Source of the DNA: Microbacterium testaceum
GTDB lineage: Bacteria; Actinomycetota; Actinomycetes; Actinomycetales; Microbacteriaceae
Assembly: GCF_020781835.1 (NCBI RefSeq)
Contig: NZ_JAJGNJ010000010.1
Span: 1 to 64,000, forward strand
Length of the DNA: 64,000 nt
Direction of reading: 5' to 3'
A program made the position numbers and the translations under genes. Positions 52,281 through 61,402 of the stretch are shown here, piece after piece. The notes below the pieces were generated by a model. The model was not told the DNA's origin. It was given only the letters and a program-made list of their open reading frames with translations, and made no database searches. The stretch's first letter is position 1, and each line of letters begins with the position of its first letter.

Positions 52281-52380
52281 GGCCTCGACCCTAGCGTGTC
52301 ACCGGGAGACGCATGCGACACCGATCGTCGACCGCGCGCGTAGGCTCGACGCGTCCCCGAATGCCGCCGAAAGGATCTCC

Positions 52381-52854
52381 ATGGCCGACGTCGAGAGCTT
52401 CACGCTGGACCACACCGCCGTCCTCGCCCCGTACATTCGCCTCATCGGCACCGAGTCGGGTCCGCGCGGCGACGTCATCTCGAACTTCGACGTGCGCCTC
52501 GTGCAGCCGAACGAGGGAGAGATCCCCACGGCCGGCATCCACACGATCGAGCATCTGCTCGCGAGCCTGCTGCGCGACCGCATCGACGGCGTCATCGACA
52601 TCTCGCCGTTCGGGTGTCGCACCGGGTTCCACCTCATCATGTGGGGCGAGCCCGACCTGGGCGACGTCGTCACTGCGGTCACCGACTCGCTGCGCGCGAT
52701 CGCCGAAGACGTCGAGTGGGAGGACGTCCCCGGCACGGATGCCTTCAGCTGCGGCAACTACCGCGACCACAGTCTGCACACGGCACGCGAGTGGTCGAAG
52801 GCCGTGCTCGCCCAGGGCATCAGCCGCGACGCCTTCGCGCGCGTGGGCGTCTGA
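52381..52854 (+). CDS. luxS: S-ribosylhomocysteine lyase LuxS
   Basis: 157 aa. Splits S-ribosylhomocysteine to homocysteine and the AI-2 precursor. Metal site [12 protein letters not shown] (His-x3-His) and Cys in [10 protein letters not shown] are intact. No pfs/mtnN or methionine gene is adjacent in the window. AAAGGA precedes the ATG; TAGGCT at about 52341 is a candidate -10 box. A strong terminator follows. Confidence 0.96.
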   Translation: MADVESFTLDHTAVLAPYIRLIGTESGPRGDVISNFDVRLVQPNEGEIPTAGIHTIEHLLASLLRDRIDGVIDISPFGCRTGFHLIMWGEPDLGDVVTAVTDSLRAIAEDVEWEDVPGTDAFSCGNYRDHSLHTAREWSKAVLAQGISRDAFARVGV

Positions 52855-52874
52855 CGACCCGCGACCCCGCACGC

Positions 52875-52911
52875 GGAAGGGGCGGTGACCATCGCGGTCA
52901 CCGCCCCTTCC
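52875..52911. terminator. Bidirectional terminator between luxS and glgC
   Basis: Perfect 16-bp stem (52875-52890 with 52896-52911) with a 5-nt loop, between convergent genes. Confidence 0.93.
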
Positions 52912-52922
52912 GGCATCCGGGA

Positions 52923-54167
52923 TCAGCTTTGGACGCGGACGTCCTTGCCGACGACGGTGATGCCGGTCTCGGTGACGGTGAACCCGCGGGCGAGGTCGCG
53001 CTCGCGGTCGACGCCGATCGTCGCGCCCGGGGCGAGGGTCACGTTCTTGTCGAGGATGGCGCGGTGGATGCGGGCTCCCGCACCGACCTGCACCCCGTCG
53101 AAGAGCACGGAGTCGGTGATCGTCGATCCGCCGCCGGCGAGCGCCCAGGGACCCACGACACTGCGCTCGAGGTGCGTGCCCGAGAGCACCGACCCGAGCG
53201 AGACGATCGAGTCGATCGCGTTGCCGATGCGGCCGACCGAGTCGCGCACGAACTTCGCCGGCGGCGCGTTGAAGGTCTGCGAGTAGATCGGCCAGTCGGT
53301 GTTGTAGAGGTTGAAGATCGGCAGCGTCGAGATGAGATCCATGTGGGCGTCGTAGAACGACTCGATCGTGCCGACGTCGCGCCAGTAGGACCGGTCGCGC
53401 GGCGTCGAGCCCGGAACATCGTTGCGCTGGAAGTCGTAGACCGCAGCCTCGCCGCGGTTGACGAAGTACGGCACGATGTCGCCACCCATGTCGTGCGCCG
53501 ACGTCGGCAGCTCTCCGTCGTGCGTCACCGCCTCCACGAGCGCGTCGGCATCGAAGATGTAGTTGCCCATGGAGGCGAGCACCTCGTGGGGGGCGTCCGC
53601 GAGCCCTGTCGGGTTCTGCGGCTTCTCGAGGAATTCGCGGATCATCGTGGGGTCGCTCGGATCGGTGTCGATGACACCGAACTGGTTCGCCAGCGAGATC
53701 GGCTGGCGGATGCCGGCGATCGTCGCCCGCGCGTCGGAGGCGATGTGCGCGTCGAGCATCTGTGCGAAGTCCATGCGGTAGACGTGGTCGGCCCCGATGA
53801 CGACGACGATGTCGGGCTTCTCGTCGCGGATGAGGTTCATCGACTGCAGGATCGCGTCGGCCGAGCCGGAGAACCACCGCTTGCCGAGGCGCTGCTGGGC
53901 GGGGACGGATGCCACGTACGAACCGAGCATCGGGGACATGCGCCACGTCTGGGAGATGTGACGGTCGAGACTGTGCGACTTGTACTGCGTGAGCACGACG
54001 AGCTGCCGCAGGCCCGAATTGATGAGGTTCGAGATCGCGAAGTCGATCAGGCGGTACTGGCCGCCGAAGGGGACGGCCGGTTTCGCGCGGTCGGCCGTCA
54101 GGGGCATGAGACGTTTTCCCTCGCCGCCGGCGAGGATGATTCCGAAGACCTTCGGCGCTGCAGGCAT
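52923..54167 (-). CDS. glgC: Glucose-1-phosphate adenylyltransferase
   Basis: 414 aa. Makes ADP-glucose for glycogen. N-terminal nucleotide-binding [27 protein letters not shown], the [10 protein letters not shown] block and a C-terminal left-handed beta-helix ([26 protein letters not shown]). TAGTGT lies 6-7 nt upstream of the ATG. Divergent from glgA with a 76-bp shared region. Confidence 0.97.
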   Translation of the reverse strand: MPAAPKVFGIILAGGEGKRLMPLTADRAKPAVPFGGQYRLIDFAISNLINSGLRQLVVLTQYKSHSLDRHISQTWRMSPMLGSYVASVPAQQRLGKRWFSGSADAILQSMNLIRDEKPDIVVVIGADHVYRMDFAQMLDAHIASDARATIAGIRQPISLANQFGVIDTDPSDPTMIREFLEKPQNPTGLADAPHEVLASMGNYIFDADALVEAVTHDGELPTSAHDMGGDIVPYFVNRGEAAVYDFQRNDVPGSTPRDRSYWRDVGTIESFYDAHMDLISTLPIFNLYNTDWPIYSQTFNAPPAKFVRDSVGRIGNAIDSIVSLGSVLSGTHLERSVVGPWALAGGGSTITDSVLFDGVQVGAGARIHRAILDKNVTLAPGATIGVDRERDLARGFTVTETGITVVGKDVRVQS

Positions 54168-54243
54168 GGCACAACACTAGGGGGCGAGTGCGATCGCGGG
54201 AACCGGCGCGCGGTGGGGGTTGCGCTGCGCTACGGTTCGTCTC

Positions 54244-55434
54244 ATGCGCGTCGACGTCGTCACCAAGGAGTACCCGCCGGAGATCTACGGGGGAGCGGGT
54301 GTCCACGCGACCGAGCTGGTGCGGGCCCTTCGCGCCGAGGGCACCGAAGTGCAGGTGCGGGCCTTCGGCGCCCCGCGTGATGAGGCCGACACCACCTCCT
54401 ACGCGGTGCCGACGGAACTGGCTTCCGCCAATGGCGCGATCCAGACGCTCGGCACCGACCTCGAGATCGTCTCCGACGTCGCCGGCGCCGATGTCGTGCA
54501 CTCGCACACCTGGTACGCGAACTTCGCCGGTCATCTCGCCTCGTTGCTGCACGGCATCCCCCATGTCGTCACGGCGCACAGCCTCGAACCGCTGCGCCCG
54601 TGGAAGGCCGAGCAGCTCGGCGGTGGGTACGCCGTGTCGAGCTACATCGAGAAGACCGCCTACGAGGGCGCTGCGGCCGTGGTCGCGGTGAGCGAAGGCA
54701 TGCGCGCCGACATCCTGCGCAGCTACCCGTCGCTCGACCCCGACAAGGTGCGCGTGATCTACAACGGCATCGACACCGAGGCGTGGCATCCGGTCTCCGA
54801 TCCGGACGTGCTGGCACGCTTCGGGATCGACCCCGCCCGTCCGTCCGTGGTGTTCGTGGGGCGCATCACTCGTCAGAAGGGGCTGCCGTACCTGTTGCGC
54901 GCCGCCGAGCAGCTGCCGCCGGACGTGCAGCTGGTGCTGTGCGCCGGAGCGCCCGACACTCCGCAGATCCTCGCCGAGGTCGAGGGGCTCGTGCGCGGGC
55001 TCCAGGAGACCCGCGACGGCGTCGTGTGGATCGACGAGCTGCTGCCGCGTCACGAGCTGTGCGCGATCCTCACGGCTGCGACGACCTTCGTCTGCCCGTC
55101 GGTGTACGAGCCGCTCGGCATCGTGAACCTCGAGGCCATGGCGTGCGGCGCGGCGGTCGTCGGCACCGCGACCGGAGGCATCCCCGAGGTCGTCGTCGAC
55201 GGCGTCACGGGGCGCCTCGTGCCCATCGAGCAGGTGCAGGACGGCACCGGTACCCCCGTCGATCCCGAGCGTTTCGTCGATGACCTCGCCCGGGTGCTCA
55301 CGGAGGTGGTGACGGATGTCACCCGCGCGACGGAGTACGGCGAGGCCGGGCGCCGACGCGCGATCGAGGATTTCAGCTGGACCGCGATCGCGCAGACCAC
55401 CGCGGCGCTGTACGCCGAGGTCGCGGGGCGGTAG
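54244..55434 (+). CDS. glgA: Glycogen synthase, actinobacterial GT4 type
   Basis: 396 aa glycosyltransferase. KEYPPEIYGGAGVHATELV at the start, FVGRITRQKGLPYLLRAAEQL in the middle and SVYEPLGIVNLEAMACG with the E-x7-E motif near the end. In related mycobacteria this protein makes maltose 1-phosphate from ADP-glucose as well as glucan. Leaderless: TACGGT (54231-54236), ATG 7 nt later. Pairs with glgC. Confidence 0.92.
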   Translation: MRVDVVTKEYPPEIYGGAGVHATELVRALRAEGTEVQVRAFGAPRDEADTTSYAVPTELASANGAIQTLGTDLEIVSDVAGADVVHSHTWYANFAGHLASLLHGIPHVVTAHSLEPLRPWKAEQLGGGYAVSSYIEKTAYEGAAAVVAVSEGMRADILRSYPSLDPDKVRVIYNGIDTEAWHPVSDPDVLARFGIDPARPSVVFVGRITRQKGLPYLLRAAEQLPPDVQLVLCAGAPDTPQILAEVEGLVRGLQETRDGVVWIDELLPRHELCAILTAATTFVCPSVYEPLGIVNLEAMACGAAVVGTATGGIPEVVVDGVTGRLVPIEQVQDGTGTPVDPERFVDDLARVLTEVVTDVTRATEYGEAGRRRAIEDFSWTAIAQTTAALYAEVAGR

Positions 55435-55511
55435 ACGCGCTGTCTCCAACGCTGTCCCCGGGTCGGGGTGGCGCGCCGTTGCCGGTGGGCTCAGGCCGTT
55501 AGGCTGGACGC

Positions 55512-56294
55512 ATGCCGCAGGTTCTGGAGTTCTCCGACGTCGTCGTCCGCCGGAACGCCCGGGACATCGTGTCCCACCTCGACTGGACCGTCTCGGACGA
55601 TGAACGCTGGGTGATCCTCGGGCCCAACGGCGCCGGGAAGACCACGGTGCTGCAGCTGGCCGACACCCTTCTGCACCCCACGGCGGGGACGGTGACCATC
55701 CTCGGGGAGCGTCTCGGGCGTACCGACGTGTTCGAGCTGCGTCCGCGCATCGGCTTCGCCTCGTCCGCGATGGCGCGCCGCGTGCCGCCCGAGGAGACGG
55801 TGCTCGACGTCGTGCTGACCGCCGCGTACTCGGTGACCGGCCGCTGGCGCGAGGAGTACGACGACATCGACGAGCGTCGCGCGCTCCGCGTCCTCGCGGA
55901 GTGGCGCCTCGACCACCTCGCCGACCGCACGTTCGGGACGCTGTCCGACGGCGAGCAGAAGCGCGTCCAGATCGCGCGCGCCGTCATGACCGACCCCGAA
56001 CTGCTGCTGCTGGACGAGCCGACCGCGAGCCTCGACCTGGGCGCCCGCGAAGAGCTGCTGTCGCTGCTGTCGGGTTACGCGCAGGCGCCGACCACCCCGG
56101 CGATGATCATGGTGACCCACCACGTCGAGGAGATCCCCGTCGGCTTCACCCACGTGCTGCTGCTGCGCGACGGCGAGGTCGTGGCATCCGGGCCCCTCTC
56201 GGAGGCGCTCACGGCCGAGAACCTCAGCGCGACGTTCGGTGTGCAGATCACCTTGACGCAGGATGCCGGCCGCTACGCGGCGCGCGCGTCCTGA
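55512..56294 (+). CDS. Orphan ABC-type ATPase
   Basis: 260 aa. Walker A GPNGAGKTT, signature LSDGEQKRVQIA (LSDGE instead of LSGGQ) and Walker B LLLDEPTASLD, with the switch His in MVTHHVEEI. No permease gene is adjacent, so the partner is elsewhere or it acts alone (ModF-like). TAGGCT 6 nt before ATG suggests a leaderless mRNA. Confidence 0.88.
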   Translation: MPQVLEFSDVVVRRNARDIVSHLDWTVSDDERWVILGPNGAGKTTVLQLADTLLHPTAGTVTILGERLGRTDVFELRPRIGFASSAMARRVPPEETVLDVVLTAAYSVTGRWREEYDDIDERRALRVLAEWRLDHLADRTFGTLSDGEQKRVQIARAVMTDPELLLLDEPTASLDLGAREELLSLLSGYAQAPTTPAMIMVTHHVEEIPVGFTHVLLLRDGEVVASGPLSEALTAENLSATFGVQITLTQDAGRYAARAS

Positions 56295-56417
56295 GCGTCG
56301 TCGACTCGCGTCGTGAGCGGGCGCCGGGCCTGGTAGACTTGCCCTTTGGTGCCTCCGGCGCCGCAGACTTTGACCGTCCTGGCAGAATCCAGGGCACCAC
56401 TTCTCAAAGGACCTCCC

Positions 56418-56669
56418 ATGAAGACTGACACCCACCCGGACTACCGCGCCGTCGTGTTCCGCGACCTCGGCTCGGGCGAGACGTTCCTCACCCGTTCGAC
56501 GGTGACGAGCGACAAGACGATCGAGCTCGACGGTGTTGAGTACCCCGTCATCGACGTGGAGATCTCGTCCGCCTCGCACCCCTTCTACACGGGTAAGCAG
56601 CGCATCATGGACTCGGCCGGTCGCGTCGAGAAGTTCAACCAGCGCTTCAAGAACTTCGGCTCCCGCTGA
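56418..56669 (+). CDS. rpmE2: Ribosomal protein L31, type B
   Basis: 83 aa. [17 protein letters not shown] start, [13 protein letters not shown] and the FNQRF end. There is no Cys, so it is the zinc-free form that in many bacteria replaces L31 when zinc is low. AAAGGA precedes the ATG. A -10-like TAGACT at 56333 gives an 80-nt leader with complementary TGGTGCC and GGCACCA, which may fold. Confidence 0.95.
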   Translation: MKTDTHPDYRAVVFRDLGSGETFLTRSTVTSDKTIELDGVEYPVIDVEISSASHPFYTGKQRIMDSAGRVEKFNQRFKNFGSR

Positions 56670-56686
56670 GTCGCGGAGTTCCTCGC

Positions 56687-56720
56687 CGGAAGCCCTCGTC
56701 CTTCGGGACGGGGGCTTCCG
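56687..56720 (+). terminator. Terminator after rpmE2
   Basis: 15-bp stem with one G-T pair (56687-56701 with 56706-56720) closed by a stable TTCG tetraloop. Confidence 0.92.
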
Positions 56721-56753
56721 TCATTCGTGGGGTGTGAGCGGCTGCCGGGGTGG

Positions 56754-57203
56754 TCACGGGGCGGCGGCGGGTGTGAGCGGCTTCGCGGGGTACTCGCGCA
56801 GCACGAGCGCCGTGGTGACCGGGCCGAAGCGCGCGAGAGAATCCACGACACGTTCCAGCCGCGCCGCATCGACGCAGTGGACGTCGAAGATCAGACAGTC
56901 CTCGCCGGTGACACGGAGAGTCGAGGTGACCTCCGGGGTCTGAGCAGCCAGCTGGATCGCGGCACTCAGCTGTGCGTGGGTCGTGCGCAGTCGGATCACG
57001 GCGCGGATGTTGAGTCCGACCGCGGCGGGGTCGAGGACGGCGCGGTACCCGGCGATGACCCCCGCCTTCTCGAGGCGGAGGATCCGGGCGCTGGCGGCGG
57101 GCTGAGACAGGCCGACGCGCCTGCCGACCTCGGCGCCGGTCAACCGCCCGTCCTCCTGCAACAGCGCCAGGATCTGCCGGTCGACGCGGTCGAGTGATTC
57201 CAT
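56754..57203 (-). CDS. Lrp/AsnC-family regulator
   Basis: 149 aa. N-terminal helix-turn-helix (LDRVDRQILALLQEDGRLTGAEVGRRVGLSQPAA is the usual layout) and C-terminal ligand-binding RAM domain (TSTLRVTGEDCLIFDVHC). Local regulators of this family sense amino acids. Divergent from the small hydrolase at 57328, its likely target. GAGGAGGAG precedes the ATG. Confidence 0.92.
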   Translation of the reverse strand: MESLDRVDRQILALLQEDGRLTGAEVGRRVGLSQPAASARILRLEKAGVIAGYRAVLDPAAVGLNIRAVIRLRTTHAQLSAAIQLAAQTPEVTSTLRVTGEDCLIFDVHCVDAARLERVVDSLARFGPVTTALVLREYPAKPLTPAAAP

Positions 57204-57327
57204 CGTCTTCTCCTCCTCGGGCTTTGCAAGCGCTTGCCGGGCGTGCTGCCCGCCGATGATCTCATCATCATGGTTCCGCGGGACGTCATCGAGGCGCCCG
57301 ATCGGCGACCAAGGGAGAAGGAGCGGG

Positions 57328-57873
57328 ATGATCGGCTACGTGGTGGTGCCCGGGATCGACGGATCGGATGTCGCGCACTGGCAGTCGCGATGGGAGCAGG
57401 GCTGGGGGGAACGGGCGGTGCGGATCGAGCCCGCCTCGTGGTCGGTTCCCGAGCTCGACGACTGGGTCGCCGCGGTGGAGCGTGCCGCGGACCTCCTCGC
57501 GCCGCGCGTCGACGGCATCGTGCTGGTGGCCCACAGCCTGGGGTGTTGGGCCGTCGCGGAATGGCTCGCCGCGACGGCGCACCGACCGCTCGGGGTTCTG
57601 CTCGTCGCGCCGCCGGATCCGTCGGGCACCGCCTTCCGGTCGATCGTGACGGCCGGATTCCTCGAGGTGACGGCCCGCCCGCTGCCGGTCGCGACCGTGC
57701 TGGTCGCCAGCTCCGACGACCCGTATTGCGGCGTGGAAGCGGCCCGGGAGCTCGGGCGTCAGTGGGGGAGCACGGTCGAGGTGATCGCCGCGGGCGGCCA
57801 CCTCAATTCCGCCAGCGGGCTGGGGGACTGGCCTCGAGGGAAGGAGTCTTTGGCGCGATTGACCGTGCGGTGA
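57328..57873 (+). CDS. RBBP9/YdeN-type serine hydrolase
   Basis: 181 aa. VPGIDGSDVAHWQSRWEQ start, nucleophile Ser in VAHSLGCWAVAEW, Asp in SSDDPYC and His in GGHLNSASGLGDWP are diagnostic of this small alpha/beta hydrolase family. Substrate unknown. GAAGGAG precedes ATG 57328. Confidence 0.9.
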   Translation: MIGYVVVPGIDGSDVAHWQSRWEQGWGERAVRIEPASWSVPELDDWVAAVERAADLLAPRVDGIVLVAHSLGCWAVAEWLAATAHRPLGVLLVAPPDPSGTAFRSIVTAGFLEVTARPLPVATVLVASSDDPYCGVEAARELGRQWGSTVEVIAAGGHLNSASGLGDWPRGKESLARLTVR

Positions 57874-57902
57874 GGAGCGGCCGGTTCTCCGCCGTCGGCA
57901 CC

Positions 57903-57966
57903 GTGCGCCTCAGACGTCGTGCGCCTCAGACGTCGTGCGCATCCGGCGTCCTGCGCCTCAGGCGTC
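57903..57966. repeat. Four tandem 16-bp repeats
   Basis: Units at 57903, 57919, 57935 and 57951. The first two are identical (GTGCGCCTCAGACGTC); the third is GTGCGCATCCGGCGTC and the fourth CTGCGCCTCAGGCGTC. They lie between convergent genes, and the last unit runs into the nitrilase stop codon. Confidence 0.93.
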
Positions 57967-58776
57967 GACCGGAGACCCGGAGCTGATGGCGCCGATCGCC
58001 CGGGGGATGCCGAGATCGTCGCGGCGGTCGGCCCACATACGCTGGCTCTCGCGGGTGCGCGTGATCTCCTCGCGGCCGAGGTCGGCGACGGCGAGCCCTG
58101 CAACGCCGTCGACGGCGGCGATGCGCCGGCCGGACGGGTCGAAGACCGCCGAGCCGCCGATGAAGTCGTGCGGGGCGCCGACGAGGCCGCTGAACACGAC
58201 GTACATGCCGTTGTCGAGCGCGCGGGCGGCGTAGCGGAGGTCCCGGCGGTCGGCCCCGCCCGGGAAGTACGCGCCGCTGTTGACGTACACGTCCGCTCCC
58301 GCGGCGGCAGCTGCGGCGGCGTGCTCGGGGAAGTCCGCGTCGTAGCAGACCGAGAGCGCGATGCGCAGGTCGTTCACGACGAACGAGAACCCGCCGTCAC
58401 CGGCGGCGAAGACGGCGCGTTCGCTGTCGTACAGGTGCTGCTTGTCGTAGGCCACGAGCGGGGCTCGGCCGGGCGCGACGATGACGTCGGTGAGCGTGCG
58501 GCGATCGCCGCGGTCGAGCGCGGTGTTGAGGATCGCGACCATGCCGGTGCGGTCGACGGCTCGCTGGATCGGGGCGAACCAGTCGGTGTCGGCGGCGGAG
58601 GGTAGCGGGCCGGCGAAGGCGGACTCGTCGTATCCGGTGGTGAACGCCTCAGGGAACACGATGACGTCGGCGCGGTGCTCGGCGGCGAGGTCGATCCATC
58701 GCACCGCTTCGGACAGGTTGGCCTCGAGGTCGCCGGGCGTCGCCTCGGCTTGGACGGTGGCGATGCGGACGGTCAC
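57958..58776 (-). CDS. Carbon-nitrogen hydrolase (nitrilase superfamily)
   Basis: 272 aa. The Glu-Lys-Cys triad is visible in FPEAFTTGY, YDKQHLYDSE and SVCYDADFPE. Closest to amidase-like members acting on small amides; the substrate is unknown. GTG 58776 gives the proper MTVRIATVQAE start; the frame runs 56 codons further upstream but that part is Arg/Pro-rich. The stop codon is formed in the last 16-bp repeat. Confidence 0.9.
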   Translation of the reverse strand: MTVRIATVQAEATPGDLEANLSEAVRWIDLAAEHRADVIVFPEAFTTGYDESAFAGPLPSAADTDWFAPIQRAVDRTGMVAILNTALDRGDRRTLTDVIVAPGRAPLVAYDKQHLYDSERAVFAAGDGGFSFVVNDLRIALSVCYDADFPEHAAAAAAAGADVYVNSGAYFPGGADRRDLRYAARALDNGMYVVFSGLVGAPHDFIGGSAVFDPSGRRIAAVDGVAGLAVADLGREEITRTRESQRMWADRRDDLGIPRAIGAISSGSPVDA

Positions 58777-59004
58777 TCGGGGATTCTCGCAGGTGCGGGG
58801 CGCGACGGACGCGACGGGTCGGGGCGCGAGGCGTGTTCGCGGGGGAGATCCATGCCGGGGAGCGTACCGCGGTCGGCGGAGGGAGTCCGGATGCCGGACG
58901 GTCGATGTCGACGCAGGCCAGGGGCGGCAATGCTCGTGGGTCACCGCTGAGCCGGTGGAGAGCTTCGTTGAGGTACGGCCGCGTCGGCCCGCCGTCGATC
59001 TCCG

Positions 59005-60483
59005 CTAGAACGGCGGCGGATCGGCGTCGATGTGCGCCCCGAGGGGCGTCGTCCACGCCAGGTCGCCCGTGTCCGGGTCGCGGCTGGCGGCCCAGCGCGT
59101 CTCGTGGCGCATGCGGTGGTGGTGGCGGCACTCGGGGTCGAGGTTGTCGTCGTGTGTGGCGCCGCCCTCGCTCCAGGCGTGGAGGTGGTCGAGGTCGCAG
59201 GCCCGCGCCGAACGACCGCAGCCGGGGAAGGCGCACGTCGGGGACGTGACACCGAGCCAGCGGCGCAGAGCAGTCGGCACGCGGTATGTCGTGCGGTCGA
59301 GCGCGAGCGGCGTGCCCGTCACGGGGTGCGTGAGCACGCGGATCCACGATGTCGCCTCGCCCGCGAGTCGGCGGGCGGTGTCGAGGTCGATGGGGCCATA
59401 GCCGTCGAGGGTCGCCGGGGCGTTGTCGGCGCCGAGCAGGGTGAGGGCGGGGATCGTGATGATCACGCTCGGGGTGCCCGAGGCGGGGGTACGGCGCGGG
59501 GCCGCTGCTGTACCGGCGCCCTCGGTCCCGGCATCCGCTGTCGAGGGCGGGTCCGCTGCGGCAACCGAGGCCGTCCCCGCTCCCGCGAGGAGATCCGCAA
59601 AGGCATCTGCGCGGAGCTGCGCGAGCGTGCGGTCCTCGCCCTCGGCGGTGGCGAGATGGCGTGCGGTCCGATCGAGGTGGGTCATCGCGGCAGCCGCGCG
59701 ATCGGCGGGGAGGAACGCGGTGAGCGTCGCCATGCCGTCGAGTTCGGCGGTCATCCACACGCCGCGGTCGGCGCGAGCGCGCTGGTGCCGGGTCTCGACG
59801 GACTCGGCGTGCACACGCTCGCGGAGGACCCGGGCCGACGTCGCGAAGCGGGCGGGGGAGAGACGGAGAGCCCGGTCGCGCGCGCCCGTGTCGAACGCCT
59901 GCCACGTCGCGCGGTCGGCGGGGAGGGTCGCGGCGAGCCGCGCGGTCTCGATCGCGTGACGTTCCGACACGCGCCCGTCGGCGAACGCCGTCCAGACCTG
60001 CGGACAGCGTTCGCGCAGCACGGCCGCCTGCGCGGCGCGCGTCCGCACGGTCTGCTCCGCGAGGCGCAGACGAACCGCGATCTCGGCGACGGCGGCGCGT
60101 TCGGCCATGTCGAGCCGATCCCGCCGCACCGCGGCGACCGTACGCCCGCGCGGATCGTGCCACAGCCCGTCGAGCGTCGGATCGGGACCGACCCACGGTT
60201 CGGGGTCGTCCGCGGCGCCCTGCAGCACGCGCAGGATCAGGTCGTACTCGGCGGCCGCCGCCCGGTGCCGAGCGGCGGCGCGGTCTTCGAGACGCTCCAG
60301 CAGGAGCGCGGGATCGGCCGGCGACGAGTCGTGCTCCGCTGCGTCACCGTCGTCGAGGAGCCCGAGCGCGACGGCCCACGCGGAATCGGCGTCCGACTGC
60401 AGCTCGTCACCCTCGGGCCACGGAATCCCGGACCATGCGTAGGTCGGGTGCGACCGATCTCGAGGGGGTGCCGGGAAGTCCAC
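59005..60483 (-). CDS. DUF222/13E12-type HNH protein
   Basis: 492 aa. A long helical DUF222 region (about 55-330) is followed by an HNH nuclease-like domain (CAFPGCGRSARACDLDHLHAWSEGG...NLDPECRHHHRMRH, about 425-470), with two Cys pairs and the DLDH...N...H core. This family (13E12 repeats of mycobacteria) is widespread and multicopy in actinobacteria; its role is unclear. GTG start, leaderless, with a damage-type promoter. Confidence 0.92.
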   Translation of the reverse strand: MDFPAPPRDRSHPTYAWSGIPWPEGDELQSDADSAWAVALGLLDDGDAAEHDSSPADPALLLERLEDRAAARHRAAAAEYDLILRVLQGAADDPEPWVGPDPTLDGLWHDPRGRTVAAVRRDRLDMAERAAVAEIAVRLRLAEQTVRTRAAQAAVLRERCPQVWTAFADGRVSERHAIETARLAATLPADRATWQAFDTGARDRALRLSPARFATSARVLRERVHAESVETRHQRARADRGVWMTAELDGMATLTAFLPADRAAAAMTHLDRTARHLATAEGEDRTLAQLRADAFADLLAGAGTASVAAADPPSTADAGTEGAGTAAAPRRTPASGTPSVIITIPALTLLGADNAPATLDGYGPIDLDTARRLAGEATSWIRVLTHPVTGTPLALDRTTYRVPTALRRWLGVTSPTCAFPGCGRSARACDLDHLHAWSEGGATHDDNLDPECRHHHRMRHETRWAASRDPDTGDLAWTTPLGAHIDADPPPF

Positions 60484-60489
60484 GTTCGA

Positions 60490-60512
60490 ACGCTAACGAG
60501 GGGGTCCGACAT
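60490..60512 (-). promoter_or_regulatory. RecA-NDp/PafBC-like promoter of DUF222/HNH gene
   Basis: On the minus strand: ATGTCGGAC (60512-60504), spacer CCCCTCGT (8 nt), TAGCGT (60495-60490), then TTCGAA-like bases and GTG 6 nt later. Confidence 0.65.
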
Positions 60513-60565
60513 CGCCGCGAGCGAGGATCTGCGGCCCCGCAAACCTGGGCCCCGCCCACCCTCGT

Positions 60566-61300
60566 TCAGCGGATCGGCCACGCCCCGTCGAGCGGGGGAG
60601 CCTCGGCATCCAGGCGTCCGATCTTCACGAAGTATTCCGTGAGGCTGGCCGCCTGAGCGCGCGCCCACGCGATCTGCCGTGTGTGCAGCTCGTCGACGGT
60701 CGGCGGGAGCCACGCGGCGTACCGCTCGGCCAGCGCGAGCGCGAGGCGCCCGGCGGCCACCGCGTCGGCGCACGCTTCGTGGGCGGTATCGAGCGGCACG
60801 GCGTAGTGCGCAGCGACATGCGTGAGCGTGCGCTTGCCGCGGCGGTACCGGTCGTACGTCTTGTCGACGACGAGCGGATCGATCACCGGCGAGGGAGCAT
60901 CGATCGGCCGGATGCCATGACGCAGCGCTTCGAACTTGAGCATCGAGAAGTCGAACGGCGCGTTGTACGCCACGACCGGGATGCCGGCGTCGAATAGCGC
61001 GCGCAGGGCCTCGACGACCTCGGAGACCACCGTCGCCGCCGGCGCGCCTTCGGCGCGAGCGCGCTCGGTCGTGACGCCGTGGATGGCGGCGGCCCCGGCG
61101 GGGATCGCGACGCCGGGGTCGGCGATCCAGTCGCGCGCATCGATGACGTGGCCGTCGGCGTCGAGCACTCCCACGTGGGCGGTGACGATGCGGTCGTGCA
61201 CGACATCCACCCCGGTCGTCTCGAGGTCGAACACGCCGACGACGCGCGCCCACTCCGGGGTCTGGAACAGAGGGAGCGGCTCGGCCTGCCACGTGGTCAT
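60566..61300 (-). CDS. DEDDh 3'-5' exonuclease (DnaQ-like)
   Basis: 244 aa. Exo I FDLETTGVD (Asp, Glu), Exo II VAYNAPFDFSML (Asp) and Exo III HEACADAVAAG (His, Asp) make a complete DEDDh active site. Resembles the epsilon subunit of DNA polymerase III and stand-alone repair exonucleases. Its damage-type promoter suggests a repair rather than purely replicative role (inference). Confidence 0.93.
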   Translation of the reverse strand: MTTWQAEPLPLFQTPEWARVVGVFDLETTGVDVVHDRIVTAHVGVLDADGHVIDARDWIADPGVAIPAGAAAIHGVTTERARAEGAPAATVVSEVVEALRALFDAGIPVVAYNAPFDFSMLKFEALRHGIRPIDAPSPVIDPLVVDKTYDRYRRGKRTLTHVAAHYAVPLDTAHEACADAVAAGRLALALAERYAAWLPPTVDELHTRQIAWARAQAASLTEYFVKIGRLDAEAPPLDGAWPIR

Positions 61301-61306
61301 GCGCTC

Positions 61307-61329
61307 AGGTTAGGGCGGGGCACCGACAC
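61307..61329 (-). promoter_or_regulatory. RecA-NDp/PafBC-like promoter of DEDDh exonuclease
   Basis: On the minus strand: GTGTCGGTG (61329-61321), spacer CCCCGCCC (8 nt), TAACCT (61312-61307), ATG 6 nt later. The -35 element matches TTGTCRGTG at eight of nine positions, the best of the six. Confidence 0.75.
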
Positions 61330-61402
61330 GGCCGACGAGGCGCTCCGCGCGGGCGAGGCGACAGGACCGACGCCCATCCGGATGCCCGCCTAGAATCGAC
61401 GG

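Noticed and set aside
52291..55449. A 1052-codon minus-strand frame across luxS, glgC and glgA
   Set aside because: Overlaps three certain genes in wrong frames; composition is that of a shadow.
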